NCBI GenBank assembly: GCA_016212665.1
Contig: JACREZ010000037.1
Coordinates: forward strand, 1-64,000
Direction of reading: 5' to 3'
Origin: Ignavibacteriota bacterium
GTDB taxonomy: Bacteria; Bacteroidota; Ignavibacteria; UBA10030; SZUA-254
Length of the DNA: 64,000 nt
The notes under the pieces were generated by a model, which was not told the DNA's origin, searched no databases, and worked only from the letters and a program-made list of their open reading frames with translations. Positions 63,012-64,000 of this stretch are shown here, piece after piece; positions within the stretch are counted from its first letter, which is position 1; every line of letters begins with the position of its first letter. Made by a program: the position numbers and the translations under genes.

Positions 63012-64000
63012 AGAACCTCCTTCAGAATTTCTTGCGGCGTAATCATCGAACCGATTTTGTTGACTCCGATGACTTCCTGTGTTTTCATAAGATGAGAAAT
63101 GACGCTTCGGTATTGTCCCGAAAGATTTTCCTCCGCAATCACCACCCGCTTCACCTTTCCGAGCGAATTGAGAATTTGTTTTTCGGGAACGGGGAACAGC
63201 GTCAGTAAATGTAAGCCGGAAACTTTCTTTCCCTGCTTTCGTGCAATGTGAATTGCTTCTTCCGTTGCCCGTGCGGTAATTCCGTAACTGATGAGAAGCG
63301 TTTCGGCTTCGGGGTCAACGTCTCGCTTCACAATTGCAAGTCCGTCCTTTCTCAGCCTGATTTTTTCTTCGAGATGATGAAGCACTTCGAGCGTTTCCGC
63401 ATCGTTCTTTTTCAACTCTCCCGATTTGTTATGCGCCGAACCGGTTGCCGTAACTTTTATCAACCCTCCGACCGGAGCGAACTTGGGAATATCACTCAGC
63501 CGGGTAAACTCATACGTCTTTGCCTTGCCATGTCCGTTCGTCGGCTTTTGAAGATGAGAAATTCTATCGGCGGCGTGAAGTAATTGCAGTTGTTCGTAGT
63601 TGACGCTTTCGGTTGTCATGCCGACTTCTTTATCGGTGAGAATCACCACCGGTGTGCGAAGAAGTTCTGCCCACGAAAATGCAAGCACGGTCAGTTCATA
63701 ACATTCAAGCGGAGTGCTTGGACACAAGACGGGAATTGTGTAGCCGCCGCTTGTGCAAAATTCCGTCAGCAAGACATCGCCTTGCGCGCCTTGCGTTGCG
63801 CCGCCGGTGCTGGGACCGAGACGTTGCACCATGGCAATTACAAGCGGCGTTTCCGTCATCAACGCGTATTGCACGGTTTCAATCATCAATGCCCAACCGG
63901 GACCGGAAGTTGCGGTCATCGCTTTGTAGCCGCGTAACGAAGCGCCGACGCAATATGCGAGTGCGGAAATTTCGTCCGGTGAACTGATGGCAAGGTCTCC
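63008..64000 (-). CDS. 2-oxoacid:acceptor oxidoreductase alpha subunit (partial)
   Basis: The gene runs off the window edge at 64000 on its 5' side. The visible 330 residues read through without stop from the edge and include GYKAMTATSGPGWALMIETV, QRLGPSTGGATQGAQGD, LTDKEVG and a C-terminal pyrimidine-like domain with LISYGITARATEEAI, HLLTLFPVPEKQI and VVIAEENLSGQ. It matches the alpha subunit of KorAB-type oxidoreductases. It overlaps the beta-gamma gene by 4 nt. Confidence 0.88.
   Translation of the reverse strand, partial: GDLAISSPDEISALAYCVGASLRGYKAMTATSGPGWALMIETVQYALMTETPLVIAMVQRLGPSTGGATQGAQGDVLLTEFCTSGGYTIPVLCPSTPLECYELTVLAFSWAELLRTPVVILTDKEVGMTTESVNYEQLQLLHAADRISHLQKPTNGHGKAKTYEFTRLSDIPKFAPVGGLIKVTATGSAHNKSGELKKNDAETLEVLHHLEEKIRLRKDGLAIVKRDVDPEAETLLISYGITARATEEAIHIARKQGKKVSGLHLLTLFPVPEKQILNSLGKVKRVVIAEENLSGQYRSVISHLMKTQEVIGVNKIGSMITPQEILKEVL

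Overview
The window looks like a chromosomal contig from a member of the Ignavibacteria/Chlorobi branch of the Bacteroidota superphylum, probably a metagenome-derived assembly. The main clues are several very large secreted proteins ending in the type IX secretion (T9SS) sorting domain with the consensus [12 protein letters not shown], a Gram-negative envelope gene set (lpxH-like, rmlC/rmlD, porins) and a 2-oxoacid:ferredoxin oxidoreductase. Host genes commonly carry Shine-Dalgarno sequences, and two sigma70-like promoters are visible. The taxonomy is an inference from these features. No rRNA, integrase, transposase or CRISPR array is present.

Layout. 1-377 is an 18-copy 21-bp tandem array. 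497-12157 (all minus) is a surface polysaccharide cluster: flippase, RmlD, RmlC, GT2, WecB, methyltransferase, GT4, GT-C/TPR membrane protein, GT9 and a polyprenyl-phosphate GT2. 12314-15526 is a T9SS-exported subtilase. 15593-22676 is a complete AT-rich histidine operon hisGDC(NB)HAF(IE), preceded by a His-codon leader peptide and an attenuator. 22882-26544 (minus) holds a dipeptidase, a histone H1-like protein, a deoxyhypusine-synthase-family enzyme and an SDR. 26706-33401 is an iron/flavin block: a Fur-type regulator with a palindromic operator, FeoA, FeoB, a FeoB-associated Cys-rich peptide, then a tight operon of porin, flavinylated FMN-binding protein, 4-TM membrane protein and Tat-exported ApbE. 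A tRNA-Leu(CAG) follows. 33871-40246 (minus) is housekeeping: PBP1A, LpxH-like, a DsbD-alpha-like protein, a UMF1-type MFS transporter, NusB and leucine dehydrogenase. 40425-53000 holds a beta-rich outer-membrane protein and giant T9SS cargo, one of them split by a -1 frameshift near 45.68 kb. 53211-53645 is a second 21-bp array that reads as a coiled coil. 54634-59049 contains an operator/promoter cluster and an AT-rich two-methyltransferase restriction-modification system. 59468-60047 is a VapBC-like pair whose toxin is frameshifted. 61731-64000 encodes a 2-oxoacid:acceptor oxidoreductase (beta-gamma fusion plus alpha, cut by the window edge).

The most unusual content lies between the genes. 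Five elements share one architecture: a GTAG-like tetranucleotide, hairpin 1, a short spacer, hairpin 2, then CTAC. Their stem sequences differ but stay complementary, as in GTAG-REP/BIME elements. Two of them sit inside a recurring GGYTGTCTC...GAGACARCC terminator-like hairpin. A second system of degenerate short repeats (ATTGACA-, GTGAATA- and TTGTACT-like) fills intergenic gaps and has entered coding sequence, supplying a signal-peptide core and insertions in ApbE, a glycosyltransferase and T9SS tails.

Functionally, the window combines envelope polysaccharide assembly, T9SS export, iron uptake and an extracytoplasmic flavin electron-transfer module. The histidine operon appears to have been acquired, together with its own ribosome-mediated attenuator, from a Bacteroidota-type donor: it is AT-rich and its genes lack Shine-Dalgarno sequences.
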